From NCBI GenBank assembly GCA_009823395.1, contig CM020501.1, positions 22,359,361 through 22,423,360 of the forward strand: a stretch of DNA of 64,000 nt. The letters are read 5' to 3'. Within the stretch, counting starts at the first letter, position 1, and every line of letters begins with the position of its first letter. Source of the DNA: Thamnaconus septentrionalis (lineage: Eukaryota > Chordata > Actinopteri > Tetraodontiformes > Monacanthidae). This document shows, one piece after another, positions 1-11,218 of the stretch. Made by a program: the position numbers and the translations under genes. The notes under the pieces are model-generated. The model saw only the letters and a list, made by a program, of their open reading frames with translations, ran no database searches and was not told the origin of the DNA.

Positions 1-121
1 TCATTTGGATGGAGTCAGCGAGGACAAAGTGGTTTTAAGACCAGCAGGAGGCTGAAGGCTGAGAACTCAGCACAGTTTAATCCTCCAGAGAACTTTGAAC
101 AAAAAGGTGGGGACGTTTTTA

Positions 122-189
122 GTGTGAGTGCGTGTGTGTGTGTGCGTGTGGCTGTGTGTGTGTGTGTGTGTGTGTGTGCGGCGTGTGTG
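122..189. repeat. (TG)n microsatellite, interrupted
   Basis: Nearly pure TG dinucleotides broken by GC and GCG steps. Interruptions suggest an older array. No gene overlaps it. Confidence 0.95.
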
Positions 190-882
190 GCATTGATTGA
201 TTTTCTTACTTTTGCTGGTGCAGGTGAGATGACAGGCAGGGATTTACCTGTTGGGAACAGAGAGTGAGAAAAAAAAACATGTGATTATAACACACACAGT
301 GACACATACAGTTAAATACACACACACACAGATGGCAGATGCAATGGCGGCTCAGTCATGTCTCACTGATGGAGGCATCGCAGTGCTGCGCCCCTTTCAG
401 GCTGCTCACAGAGGTTCTGCAGCGTTTCCCAGCATGCACCTGGTGAAGCACACACTGTCTGTCCAGTGGGCAGATGCACACTTCAGCACTTCAGCCCAGT
501 GGAACCTGCTGCAGTACTGTACCAGTACAGTCTGCAGGGAACCGCCACTATTGGCCAGAAATCATGTTCTGGACACGCCCACCTGGCAGTATGGCCCTCC
601 CCTAACATTTAAACATATATCATATATATATATATATGCATATTTCATAGATTCATCATCAATCTATAATCCAGAGTAAATACAAGTTATTCTACATCAG
701 ATAACTGTGGCTATTGTGGCCTTTGCAGGAACATCATGTAAAAATCTTTTAATGTAGAAGAATAAAGAAATGTCGCTATCTGCTCATTTTGTTTCTGTTT
801 TTCAAGCCATTTCATCACATGATGCAGCAAAAAAACAATGTAGCTTCAACCCTGTCCATTTTACCCACTGCTTACTCTGCAA
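190..882. other. Noncoding, no gene seen
   Basis: Mostly unique sequence with a short CA tract near 291-331 and a TA tract near 613-642. A 142-codon open frame crosses it, but it begins and ends in the CA and TA tracts and shows no domain or splice context, so I do not call it a gene. Confidence 0.6.
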
Positions 883-909
883 GGTGTGTGTGTGTGTGTG
901 TGTGTGTGT
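883..909. repeat. (TG)n microsatellite
   Basis: Uninterrupted TG array of about 13 units. Confidence 0.95.
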
Positions 910-1155
910 TTCTGTGCAGAGCAGCAGGGCGGCGGTCTAAGTAGCTGAGGGAAAAAGTGTGCTTGTGAAGATAAGGATAGCACAACAACACGATGCACAC
1001 ACAGACGAGTGTGCGTACACACACACACACACAGTCACGCAAACATTAGCCTATGCAAAAATAAACAAAGACAACCACACACAGACAAAAACACAAGACA
1101 CTTGTTTGAAGTAATCTGCAGCACGCTGAACACAGCTGGACTCTTGAAAATCGCT

Positions 1156-1170
1156 CTGTGTGTGTGTGTA

Positions 1171-1222
<52 letters not shown>
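1156..1222. repeat. Compound (TG)n(AG)n microsatellite
   Basis: A TG array with one TA step passes directly into about 19 AG units. Dinucleotide type switches at about 1183 without spacer. Confidence 0.95.
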
Positions 1223-1224
<2 letters not shown>

Positions 1225-1920
1225 CAGGTGTGTTGTGTAATTAATTGGTAAATCTGCAAATTAAAGGGTGTCGCAGGTGAATTTATTCAAGCACCACTTT
1301 CTGCCTCGTCTAACACAGACTCAAGTTGTGACTTGAGGTGGAAATGACGCAGCGTTGCGAAAAAACAACAAAAAAAAAAACAACAACAATTCCAAACAGA
1401 AGGTGAGTGTTGTGGGTTGCTGTTGTTGAGGAAGTGTTGAGTTGTGTTGCCTTGTGTTGTGTTTTTTTTTTGTGTGTGTGATTTTGAAGAGAAGGAAGGA
1501 AGGAAGTTGCATCTTATTTTGAAGTTTTCTTCAAAATAAAGTTGTCCAAAAAAAAATATTGCATTCCTCATCGCAGCGTAACAAAAGATTTAAATGATTT
1601 TTCAATTATTTTTTCAGATTCATTATTAATATATTACACATACCATAAAAACATTCCATTTTTTTTTGTTTTCCGCTAGTGTGGAACACAACGAGCCGTC
1701 TTTGCTTATTTGTCCAGACTGGTTGTGGTTTTCTGGATTTCCTGGTCGGGACGTCCGGGATCTTCATCCCTAGTTATTAAGTATTACGTAGATGAACCAC
1801 ATTTTTTTTTTGTTTACAATTCTTGTCCGATAGTTTCTTAGTGTTTACTGGAAACTGCCAATCCCCGCTTTGTGTGGAGGTAGTTTGAAAAAGGGGGAAT
1901 CAACCGTAATTCAGAATAGG
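1223..1920. other. Noncoding, A- and T-run rich
   Basis: Contains several runs of A or T near 1370, 1460, 1550, 1660 and 1803. No coding signal, RNA gene or recognisable transposon seen. Confidence 0.6.
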
Positions 1921-2330
1921 CAACTGCTGCCATTGGCTGGCCGGGCGGCGGCTTGTTGCTGTGGCGTCTCGGCTCTTCTGCCCCACTGTGATTAGCTGGG
2001 CCTGTCATGTGACCCAATGAGGGAATGGGGTGGGGTGGGGGGAGAGGTGTTCACAATTGACCAATAGCTATAAAGTCCTGTAATCCTCAAAATACAAAAA
2101 AAAAGAAGAAATTAAATAAATAATTGAAGCACGCCTTGACCACCGAAACGAGCTGCTCTGCGGCGCTGAACTGAGCAGCTGAGCTCATTAAGAGGCAGAT
2201 ATAAAAGTCGCTCTTGTCAATGCAAACCGTCAGGGTCCGTGTTAAATATGGGGCTAAATTGGGGGGATAAGAGGAAACATGTTCCCCCTCAACCCCAGGA
2301 CGTCGCCGCAATTATTAATATTTAATTTTC
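1921..2330 (+). promoter_or_regulatory. Promoter-like cluster: CCAAT boxes, G-rich run, TATA boxes
   Basis: Seen directly: ATTGG (inverted CCAAT) at 1932-1936, a CATGTG E-box at 2006-2011, CCAAT at 2014-2018, a run of four or more G-tracts at 2021-2042, CCAAT at 2061-2065 just ahead of TATAAA at 2069-2074, and a stronger TATAAAAG at 2200-2207. Clustered CCAAT, G-rich and TATA elements in the same orientation are typical of vertebrate core promoters. No downstream exon is recognised: the first ATG after the second TATA box (2220) opens only a 16-codon frame. It may instead be a conserved enhancer. Transcription from here is inference. Confidence 0.35.
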
Positions 2331-3256
2331 AAAAATTCCAGCTACAAAATCTTTGAGAGAAAAAAAAAAGAACACAAAAAAGAAACGAATTACCTAGCAT
2401 GGCTCAGTCTGAAGCTTTCTCCTGCCCCCTACAGGTCAAAGTATGAATGTGCCCTCAAAATGGAGCTTTGTTTTTTTTTTTTTGTTTCCCACGCCGATGC
2501 TAATTGTTATCACGTCGGCTCTGATTAGAAAGGTTTGTGTCTCACTGGGCGCTGACAGCCACGGCGACCTTGCGACCTTTAATCCATCTCCAAACCTTTA
2601 ACTGTCCAACAGTTTTTTTGTTATTGTTTTTTTTTTGGACATTTCACAGACAGCGAAACCAAGGGTGGAGTCTTCTGGCTGCTCTCCCACTGCCAGCGAC
2701 CCCGACATAGTGAACATGATTAAATAAAAAAAAAAAAAACAGCAGCGTGATGTTAGCGAATCATCTATAGTGTAGGATGGATGCTGTGTCGCGGTTGACA
2801 GCCACTGTACTTCGAGGATGAGGGTGTCATTGGAGACGAAAATAATGATGGTTGACAACGGTAACAAACCGCTGTTGGAGTTTTGGAAAACACAAAACCG
2901 AAAGAAATTCACTTTGAGCACTGCCTTGAGCACCTAAAAACCAGGAAAGTTAGCAGATTTATCTTCCAAAAGCTCTATCGGTATCATCAGCATATTTTGT
3001 CATTCTCACTTTTTCCCGTCCGTCTTACATTTTTTCACTATCGCAATAAAAACCGTGAGCATGGAGTGTGAAATGAATGTGAGTAAAAGGGACAATCCGT
3101 CAATCTAGGAATTAAAATTATTCAGAGTTTGATTGTTAGTTGTCTAAGCACTTTTAAAAGGCACTGAAGTATCTAAAATGGCAACAGACACACAAGTGAA
3201 CTAGTGAATGTCTCCACTAAACACAAACAAGGAACAAATGCGCTCCTTACAACCAA

Positions 3257-3258
<2 letters not shown>
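2331..3258. other. Noncoding, no gene seen
   Basis: Alternates between A/T homopolymer runs (2360, 2470, 2610, 2727) and unique sequence. No exon or transposon recognised. Confidence 0.6.

Positions 3259-3339
<81 letters not shown>
3259..3339. repeat. (AT)n microsatellite, 81 bp
   Basis: Forty uninterrupted AT steps. Self-complementary, so able to extrude a cruciform and prone to assembly and length error. Confidence 0.97.
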
Positions 3340-3340
<1 letters not shown>

Positions 3341-3960
3341 CTTTTAAACAAGCCCTGATAAAAACACAGCTACCTGGTGGAAGTGGCCCAGAAGTGGCCC
3401 TGTGTCTGTGAAAATGTGGCTGGATGACGAGCCAGACAGCCTGGAATTAGACATGCGACACCTTGCCGGATGCATCCGTTTATATGTCCCTTCAGAGGAC
3501 GTCACTTTCTTGACCCGGCGAGCGATTCCAAAGCCAAAAAGGTGACAGGACTGACACACGGCGGGCATCCTCAACACCGCGCTGTGCAGATGGCGGCGGA
3601 CAGCTGCGGCTAAGCGCATTAAGCTCGGCCTTCAGCGCGCATTAAGATCACCGTCTCCACGGTGCCGCAGCGCTACGAGGCCTGCGTCGGCCGCATGGCA
3701 AGACAGAGACATCTTCCCTGCCGACTCATTATCTTGCGTGTGACAGCGCCTTTTGTGAACACTAGCGTCAGACGCTACTCACTTCATAAAAAGGGCCGAT
3801 GGAGGGCGAGGTGAGGGCGGGGGGAGGCCAAGATTAGGGTCAGAATAATTTCCCCAGGCTCTTCCTGGGGAGAAAAGAGGAGCAGGCCGCGACCACGGCC
3901 GGGGGAAACTCCCAAGCCAAAGTGAGTCGCGACGCACACAGAGGACACACAGTGGACGTG
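3340..3960. other. GC-rich segment, possibly regulatory
   Basis: GC-balanced, repeat-free sequence with two near-identical GCGCATTAAG words (about 3616 and 3638) and well-retained CpG. That texture differs from the flanking A/T-rich DNA and suggests a conserved noncoding element, but there is no coding frame and no independent support. Confidence 0.25.
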
Positions 3961-4952
3961 ACGGCCATGACGCCTCCCTTCAGCGGTGGAGTAACAGAGA
4001 CGTCCTCAGGAGACGGTCAGCACAACAATCAGAAGAGTCTCTGGTTCTCTCCCCCGAGCTACGGAGATCATCACCTTCTCTTCAAGACTGACTTGCGCCG
4101 CAGTGACAACATGATTGGTTGATAGATCAACGCGTTTCGTGGGAATGTATTATAGATTTCAGACAAAAGACACTTTCTCCACACTCAAAATGTACCAGTC
4201 GGTCTTCCAAAAGAATCAAAATCAAGAAGGTAAAGGATTCCTGCTAGGGTGAAAGTCACAAAGTCTCAATAAAGTCCCAGGTGTTTTGGGTCCCTGAAGA
4301 ACTTTGTCTGTGTTGTCCATTAATTCATTCCCTGAAGTTTTCACTGGCACCCAAAAATTTTTGACCTCATGTTACAAAAAGACTGTTTTCTTCTGCGCCG
4401 TTTCAAATCAAGATGATGCTCTGTTGTAATAAAGAACCAGAACCTTTTCATATTTCTGCTGCATTGTTTTTGTCTTTTGCATCCTTCACTGTTGTGTGCC
4501 AAAGGAACACTTAAATCAAAAGGCATAACGGAGACAGAATACAAATCTGTACTGAACTCCGGGTACATCTCAGATTACCATGACGCCTTTCGAAGGCAAA
4601 GCCAAGGGTGCCTTACACAAAGCAGGAGGAGAAGGTTTTGCTGCCTCCTGTAAACAGCTTGTTGAGGGACTAGGTCAAAGCTTTCGAGGGAACCATGGTA
4701 GTGCATCCTCAGAAGTCCAGCTTCAGGGAGAAGATAGCGGACCTTTGTGTGGCACCGGGACAGAGAATCAAGAGGAAGAACATCCAGCAGCTACCTTGGT
4801 TTGAGATCATGGGGGGAAACTGTGGGTAAGACCAAGGATTTTCCTTGATGAAGGCAGGAACTTGTGACAGACCTGACAAGAGACAAATCCTTAAAGCCTC
4901 TACAATACCTCTTGGTGGAACTGGCATACCCGATTCGCCAGCTGGGTTAAAC
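3961..4952. other. Noncoding, no gene recognised
   Basis: Open frames of 74-83 codons occur on both strands near 4580-4960 without recognisable domains. The last part directly abuts the LINE tail at 4955, so it could be an older insertion or decayed pseudogene, but I cannot name it. Confidence 0.4.
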
Positions 4953-5290
4953 TCATCCATCCATCCATTTTCCTCTGCTTGTTTGAGGTCAGACAGGTTT
5001 CATAGAAAGTTCCAGACCTCCTCAGCAGCACCTTCAGCCCCTACCGGAGGACTCCAAGTTGTCCCCCAGGCCAGATGGTGTATAGAGTATAATCCCTCCA
5101 GTAAGTCCTGGGACAGACCCCAAAGGTCTTTGCCTAGAGGCATTTATGTAGGTGCCTCAACCACCTCTAGTGACTTTGTTTTGCGGCTGAACTCTGAGCT
5201 CCCTCAGGATGTTTGAGCTCCTCCTAGCTGAGCTCAGCCACAGGAACCCTTGTTTCAGGCTTTTGCACCCTGATCCCAGAGGTCATGATT
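4953..5290 (-). mobile_element. RTE/Rex-like LINE, antisense 3' end, decayed
   Basis: Read on the minus strand, this ends in a tandem ATGG/CATC tetramer tail (4953-4968 on the plus strand) preceded by sequence of the type found at the 3' end of an abundant teleost non-LTR retrotransposon: the plus strand carries recognisable remnants of 'pinning' phrases such as GGAGGACTCCAAG, AATCCCTCCAG, GTCCTGGG and ACCACCTC in the order expected for the reverse complement of the reverse transcriptase C-terminus. The copy is 5'-truncated and too mutated to be open. Family assignment (RTE/Rex3-type or Rex1-type) is from memory of fish repeats and is uncertain. Confidence 0.6.
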
Positions 5291-6031
5291 TGGAAACAAA
5301 GAAACATAGAAACTGGTGAAGCAGGAACCTTTTCCATGTAACTCAAATCCCCTTTCAGCACGTTTGTTCCTCATCCTTCTCTCCATCTCCTGTGAACTAC
5401 CAGGTTTGACGCTCCTCAAACCACACACAGGGAGTAGTCCACTGGTTCCCCTCCCTGCAGTTATTCATCCAGACAGCCCAACTTTACCAAAAAGGTAGAT
5501 CTGACTGCACGGACCACAAACCACAACCATTCACCATGAGGAATGTTCAAAGCACATGGGAATGGAATTTTTTCCTCCAACTGAGCTACACAGTACAAAT
5601 CATCTTAATGTAGGTATCCTGAAGTAATGTTTGCATTTAGGTGAAAGGCCAAAAGATGCTGGAAAATGCCGACTTTAAGAAAAAAAATCAGAGTTTTTTT
5701 TTTGTTAGCTTGGATTTTGGTTTTGGTTGGTTTGGCTTTTTGATTCGGCAGTGGGTGTGAAAATTGTCCTCCTCTGGACCCACCCACAGAACGGAGTCAA
5801 TTTCCTCTCTCTGCATGATCTTTGGTCTTTCCTTTTTTTTTTTTACCCCGATTTGACTCTAGCGGAGACCCGCCCATGCTGCCTCCTGCGGCTCCTACCC
5901 CGGCTTTTACCTGCAAACACGCACAAACACGGTGAGGAAAGTCGTTCCTCAGGTCGCCTCTGAAGTCGACGGCAGAGGAAGCTTCTAATATTCCTCAAAG
6001 ACACAGCGCAAAGGAGAGTCATTTGACTCTG

Positions 6032-6032
<1 letters not shown>
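5291..6032. other. Noncoding, no gene seen
   Basis: Unique sequence with T-runs near 5693 and 5832. No recognised exon, RNA gene or transposon. Confidence 0.6.
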
Positions 6033-6070
<38 letters not shown>

Positions 6071-6297
6071 TTTGAGGAGGAGGAGGGTCGTCCTTGAGTG
6101 GCTGGATGGTGAGAAGGAGTGTGTTTGTTTGAACAGCCAGGAAACAGAGGAGGGGACACAGAGGGGGGGCGGGACATGGTGTGTGTGTGTGTGTGTGTCT
6201 GTTGCGTGTATGTGTGTGTTGAAGCAAAGAAGATATGATGTGTATATTAAAGATAGAGAGGCGGTGAAAGGTAATGATGACAGGGAGAGCAGTGTGT

Positions 6298-6336
<39 letters not shown>

Positions 6337-6356
6337 TGTGTGGATGTGTCCGTGTG
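6033..6356. repeat. Cluster of three (TG)n arrays
   Basis: TG arrays at 6033-6067, 6179-6219 and 6292-6356 with GA-rich spacers. Open frames of up to 246 codons on either strand here are Cys/Val or Thr/His repeats read out of these arrays and are not genes. Confidence 0.95.
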
Positions 6357-6889
6357 CTGGATAAACAAGGGGGCGGAGGCAAGGATGAAAGTAAAGATAG
6401 AGAGCAGCGCTTGATGAAGACACTGCTCCCCAGCAGATGCCAGGTGTTTCGCTCTATACAGGCGTGCGTGTGCGAGTGCATGCATGTGCCAAACTCATCA
6501 CGGCAGCAGGTCGGAGACGACTGGCGGCGTTGATGGCAGTGACGAGGGTGATGAGGATAATGATCACATGATGATGGCAGCAACAGGGAGGCTGGGAGAC
6601 TTATTACAGTCTGAATAATGTAAAAAAGTCATAAATGAATACATAATCCACGAGTCCACGATGCTACACGTGGCCCCGACAGCTGCCTACCTGCGTCTGG
6701 TGCAGATTACAAGCCTGAAACAGAGGGATTTTTTCTACCCTAATGTGGAATTACTCCATATAATCCCATTAACTGTTGGCTGTTAGCTAAAGGCAAAAAC
6801 CTCCAGGAGCTTCCGACTCATTCCGATCTCATTCACTTTCAGCCCCTGGTCACAGTACAGACCAACTGGACCAATCAGCATCCGCCTGA
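6357..6889. other. Noncoding, no gene seen
   Basis: Unique sequence. A 24-base minus-strand segment at 6691-6714 has AG/GT borders but is too short to support by itself. Confidence 0.55.
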
Positions 6890-6975
6890 GGAGAAGGAGG
6901 CAGGAGCTGTGATAGGGGAAACAAGTGATGGCATATTTAGCCTGGTGTTTACAACCTCTTGCCCAAGTTTCCAAC
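6890..6975 (+). repeat. Partial copy (E) of unnamed dispersed repeat
   Basis: Shares CATATTTAGCC, GTGTTTACA and GCC-CCTC words in the same order with the start of the copies at 8793 and 38415. Only the left part of the unit is detectable, so the match is weaker than the others. Confidence 0.35.
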
Positions 6976-7580
6976 CATTTTGGCTCAAGTAAGATGTGAA
7001 GTGTTACCAGCTAGTGCTTGAAATCGCATATCGAAACAACATTGTTCACTCAACAATGACTACTTACTCTTTGATTGCTGATTTAATTACTCGGGGGGGG
7101 AAAAAATGAAAATAATGCTTTAAAAAATGAAACAAATGTGACAACACACTCAAACTGTTCTGGTTTGCTGCTGCTCTCTTTCTCTAGTTTTGCTTTTCCT
7201 ATTCTGCTTCGACCTCCTACATCGCTTCGCTCTCTTTGACCACAAAGTGTGTTTCGACTTCTGTGATGGACGATGACAAAAGACAAAAGACGACCTTCCT
7301 GCTTTGAGAAAAAAAACCAAAACCAAAAAAACAACTAAAAAACAAAAGAGAAATCTTGCGACTGAACCAGCAGGTTTTGCCTGTTGACCCATTAACAGCC
7401 GGTCGATACCAGCGGCAGCAGAGTCTCACCGGGCCCCGACAGGTGAGATCAGACCAAGGGCTAACAAGCGATTCTGCTCGAGGCGGCCAGCAGGGGGGGA
7501 CATAATGAGCGTCTCTGAGGACGAACGGACGGGAAGGACAACCTCTGCCGGAGCTCAAAGCTTGTGTTTCCCTCCAGGGT
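6976..7580. other. Noncoding, no gene seen
   Basis: A-rich near 7100 and 7310-7350, GC-richer after 7370. Holds a CTCF-like core (CCAGCAGGGGGG) at 7487-7498. Minus-strand open frames of 80-113 codons overlap each other in different frames and have no recognised domain. Confidence 0.5.
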
Positions 7581-8260
7581 TGGTTTCATTTATTTATATA
7601 TTTATATATTTATTTATTTTCCCAGGCAGAGAGTGACGGACCAGGAGACTGAGGGACAGGAAGGGAGCAGGGGGCGGAGCCTCCTCTCATCCCAACCACT
7701 AGGGGGTTAAACTGCGGGAATGATGAGGGTTGTCAAGCTAACCTTCTAAATTGAAATTTTACTTTAAAGTTTAATTGAAATCACGCTGACTCGGGAGGAA
7801 CCAGGCCTTTGGGGTCAGTTTAGCTGGCGCCCCACTCTGGTGGAAACTGGTACCGACTCCGTTCTGCTCGACGCTCACGGCGACGACCAAAGTCCCCCCC
7901 CCCACCACACACTCCCCACCCCCACCACCAACAATGTGAAGGCGGAGCTTGTGAATCTGACAGGACCGGGTGACGTGACCCATCTGGACGGTCAGAGGTT
8001 GTTTATAGCGGTGGGAAGAATCTGCTTAAACAGGAGGTTTCCCTCGGTCGTTACGGCCGCTTGTTCGGCGGCTCGTTATGTAAGAGAACAGACTCCCGAC
8101 TGGAGCCGGCCGCTGCTCCTGCTTTAATTCTGCCTGCTAAGTCGAGTCGGGGGCCACGAGGCGAATCCTCACACAAAGGCGGCGCTGACAGGAAGCTCAC
8201 ACACTCGCTGCTGCTGGGGGGGGGGGTTTAGGTGTCCAGGGATCGTAAAAAAAAAACTAT
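7581..8260. other. Noncoding with C-rich tract and possible conserved block
   Basis: Begins with a TATTTA-rich tract (7588-7620), holds a CTCF-like core (CCACTAGGGGGT) at 7698-7709, a C-rich, G-quadruplex-capable (minus strand) run at 7896-7925, and a GC-balanced repeat-free block at about 7985-8165. A G run occurs at 8215-8226. No exon recognised. Confidence 0.4.
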
Positions 8261-8792
8261 GAAATAATTTAATAAAGACATGGGCAAAAATCCACCGTCT
8301 TCAGGTTAAAAGCATGAAAGTGTCTGAGGAAACTTTCCAAATGAGCTTTGAAATTGAAATGTTTTAAATAAAAAAAATGCAGAAGGAGGAAACTTGGAAA
8401 TGTTTCACTTTCTGACAAGTCTGACACGTCGTTACACACAACAGGACGAGGAGACATAATTGACGTCTCCTCGTCAATTACGTTTTTTTTTTTTTTTTCC
8501 TCCATTCAGCTCTGTCACTGCAGAGAGTTCAGAGTTCAGCCTGAAGTTCTGGAGCCTGAAGCTGCTGCTTTTATTAAGTGGATGTCAGAAAAAGAACCAG
8601 AACCTGCACAAAGTCCCAGCGAGTCGCTGCGACGCCTCCGAGGGAGTTTAGTTCTGCGTTTGTTTGATTCACCAGGACGTCTGAATTGGTGGTGATGATG
8701 ATGATGACGAAGATGAAGATGATTATTTTCTACCTGGTCTTCAGTCCCGCTCCATCACATGATTCAAAAGAAAAACCCTCTAGATGTCCAGA
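8261..8792. other. Noncoding, no gene seen
   Basis: Includes a short inverted pair around 8449-8480 (GAGGAGACATAATTGACGTC then GACGTCTCCTCGTCAATTAC region) and a GATGAT-rich tract at 8690-8722. No coding or RNA signal. Confidence 0.5.
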
Positions 8793-8992
8793 AGGAAGCA
8801 TATTTAGCCCTCTGTTTGCAGCCTCCAGCTAAAACCGATACTGTCTTTTCCGCAACTTTTGAGTGAGGCCAAATAACAAGGTGTTGTCTGGGGGGAGGAG
8901 TGAGGGGAGGAGCCAATACCTGGCTTGGCTGCGTGTAATCACCGTTCTGGTAGAGGTGTCAGCGCTCTATATGACATCACAAAGGGACTAAT
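8793..8992 (+). repeat. Unnamed dispersed repeat, copy A
   Basis: Begins with GGAAGCATATTTAGCCCTCT, has TTTGCAGCCTCC, and ends with GAGGTGT followed by TGACATCACAAAGGG. The same ordered words occur at 38415-38608 (same strand) and, reverse-complemented, at 18130-18330 and 12660-12850. I see no coding capacity, polymerase III boxes or target-site duplication that would assign a class. It may be a non-autonomous transposon or an old SINE-like family. Confidence 0.6.
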
Positions 8993-9802
8993 ATGAAGAA
9001 ATGTGTGTTGTGAGAAGTGGAGCTGGCAGAAGAAATGAAGGTTGGACAGTGAAGTATTAAAAAGCTCCAAGCTGTCAAGTGGTTTTAGAGCGTGAGCGGA
9101 TCAATCAGAGGAAGGGGCGGAGCAAGGGGCGGAGCTACAACCAGAATCTAGCTGTGATTGCTGCACCCAGCTGGACAACAACATTCCATCAGTAGAAGAA
9201 GAGCCAAGAACCGCAGACACCATGGGCTTTTCTCTGTGGCTGATTGGCTCTGGGTCTTGTTAGACTCCGCCCACCAGGAGAAATCCGATTGGTCCAACTT
9301 TACTGGAAAATCATTTTTTCAATTATATTGATCCTCGAGGCTCCTCTCCCTTTCTAAACATTTTTTCAATATGGCTCATTTCCAGGACGGACAGACGGCC
9401 GCAGTCACGGGCGCAGTTCTCTCCATCTACAATGGGAAGCGGTTTAAAGGGAATTTTGTTCTTTTGTTCAGACGCAAAGTCAATAATTTATTCCGCCGGT
9501 TAAAGATTCTGAAATGAAACGACGCCTTCAAAACGCGATGAAGCCGGTGTGCAAAATCCACCACTTGCTGATCTTTCTCCCTCTCTTTCTCTCTCTCGCC
9601 CGCTTTTTCTTTTAACGATATAATGTATGAAGCAATAAAAAATACATGAGTATGAGCCACGCGATGGTCAAATGCCCCCTGCTGGTAGCAGCTGGATGAG
9701 CAGTCAGCTGCAGGCCAAACAGCTGGAGGCATATTTAACTCTTACAGATGTCAGCTGAGGATTGACTGATTAGCACAACAAAGATTCTCCAATGTGCTCA
9801 TC
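8993..9802. other. Noncoding, no gene seen
   Basis: Contains repeated GGGGCGGAGC words (9114-9136), several CCAAT/ATTGG words around 9240-9300, and a perfect CTCF-like core at 9674-9685. No exon or RNA gene recognised. Confidence 0.5.
9674..9685 (-). promoter_or_regulatory. CTCF-like motif
   Basis: Minus strand reads CCAGCAGGGGGC, a full match to the vertebrate CTCF core CCASYAGRKGGC. Occupancy is not shown by sequence. Confidence 0.45.
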
Positions 9803-9806
9803 GCGC

Positions 9807-9861
<55 letters not shown>

Positions 9862-10024
9862 CCTGCAGCACTGTTCTCAGCGCAGCAGGTCGTCTGACAG
9901 CCGAGGGGTTGAAGTCGGGGCGGCCTGAAAAAGGCTTCGCAGCACTTTGGTGTGCACGTCATGTATCGTCCACACACACACACACACACACTCACACGGA
10001 CAAGCACTGATGCACACACACATA
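9803..10024. repeat. Two (CA)n arrays
   Basis: A 55-bp CA array at 9803-9857 and a second interrupted CA tract at 9970-10024, with about 110 bp of unique sequence between them. Confidence 0.95.
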
Positions 10025-10445
10025 TGCATGCACCACACCTGAGATCCATCAATGGGAAGGTTTCCACTGCTTCTCATGCTGCATGCTGATCAGAGGAGGC
10101 AGCAGGAGAAGGTGAATGCTTGTCGCGCTGCGATTGGTCGGCTCGTCCTCTCAACTTTTCGGAGCAACTCCGGCCGTTGCGCACTTTTTGGAAGAAAGTT
10201 CAACATGCTCTGCATCCAGAGGATGGTGATCTCTGGAGCTTTTTTGTGAAACAAGTCAAACAAATCCGTCTGGTGTCCAACAGCGCCACCTTGACTGCAG
10301 GAGGGATATTGCAGCAACTCTGGAACAGTGCCACCTTTGTGATGTGTCAAAGGAAGTGAACTGCAGCAACAGGAAGTGTGTGAATAGGAGGGAGCACCTG
10401 TCAAAAAAAAAAATGCCAACAAAGAAGAAGTCAGCAGCGAGAAGA
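10025..10445. other. Noncoding, no gene seen
   Basis: Carries the 15-mer GCTGCGATTGGTCGG at 10127-10141, which recurs exactly at 24810-24824. Otherwise unique and without coding signal. Confidence 0.5.
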
Positions 10446-10600
10446 CGAAGAAGAAGAAGAAGAAGAAGAAGAAGAAGAAGAAGAAGAAGAAGAAGAAGAA
10501 GAAGATTCTGAGGAGATTGGAGGTGGAGGAGTGGAAAACAAAAAGAGGCGAGCAAGTGAGAGAGAGAGAGGGAGAGGGAGAGAGAGTGAGACAGAGCGAG
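10446..10600. repeat. (GAA)n followed by (GA)n-rich purine tract
   Basis: About 20 GAA/AAG units at 10446-10505, then a GA-rich purine stretch at 10557-10597. GAA arrays of this length can form triplexes. Confidence 0.93.
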
Positions 10601-10674
10601 GTTGCTAATTCACAGTTAATGGAGATTCCTCAGTTTGACACACACGGCGGGAGGCCTTTGAACCACTGCTGTCC

Positions 10675-10717
10675 GCACACACACACACACAAACACGCGC
10701 ACACACACACACACACT
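10675..10717. repeat. (CA)n microsatellite
   Basis: CA array with one AAC and two CG interruptions. Confidence 0.93.
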
Positions 10718-11149
10718 TAGGTTAACATTTGCTACGATCCATTTCGATTTCTCTGCCATCGTTTCGTCTTGCCTGCCGATTGTCAGTCATCAATCACAAA
10801 GCCCCTCCCCCTCATTCGCCCTCTTCTATCTCCCCTGATGACATCATCCACGCCATGAGTCCCTGAGCGGCCACATCAGAAGTGTCCAAACCTCCTCTCT
10901 CTCTGCTGCACAGCAGGCCGATCGAAGGAAGGAATGCGCTGCGTTAGCGAAACACCCGGGGCAGGAAGTCGGGGAGGTGGGCCGAGTGGGGGAGGGGAGG
11001 CGGGGGAGATATCAGTGTTTTTTTTTCCTTCCTTTTTTTAAAATGTATCAGCGCCTTTGTAATGCAGGTGCATTGATCTCACGTCATCGATATTCCCCCT
11101 GAGGAAACTCAGCAAAACACGAAGCAGGCAGGCAGCTGTGAGCGGGCAA
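10718..11149. other. Noncoding, possible regulatory block
   Basis: 10735-10800 is rich in TALE/homeodomain-like words (ATTGTCAGTCATCAATCA). The rest is G-rich (10975-11010) and unique. No exon seen. Confidence 0.35.
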
Positions 11150-11161
11150 CCAGCAGGGGGC
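11150..11161 (+). promoter_or_regulatory. CTCF-like motif
   Basis: CCAGCAGGGGGC matches the CTCF core fully and lies about 60 bp before the 10-bp minisatellite. Confidence 0.45.
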
Positions 11162-11218
11162 AGCATTGAGCGAAATATGTATCGTGAATTAAAGGAAATT
11201 CACAATGTCGTTCGTGCC

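Noticed and set aside
3259..3339. microRNA-like hairpin from the AT array
   Set aside because: Any AT array folds on itself, and there is no unique arm sequence.
5843..6583. 246-codon minus-strand frame
   Set aside because: Built of Thr/His repeats from three TG arrays, without domain or splice support.
6691..6714. 24-base minus-strand microexon with AG/GTAGGC borders
   Set aside because: Too short, donor weak, and many such pairs are expected by chance in 64 kb.
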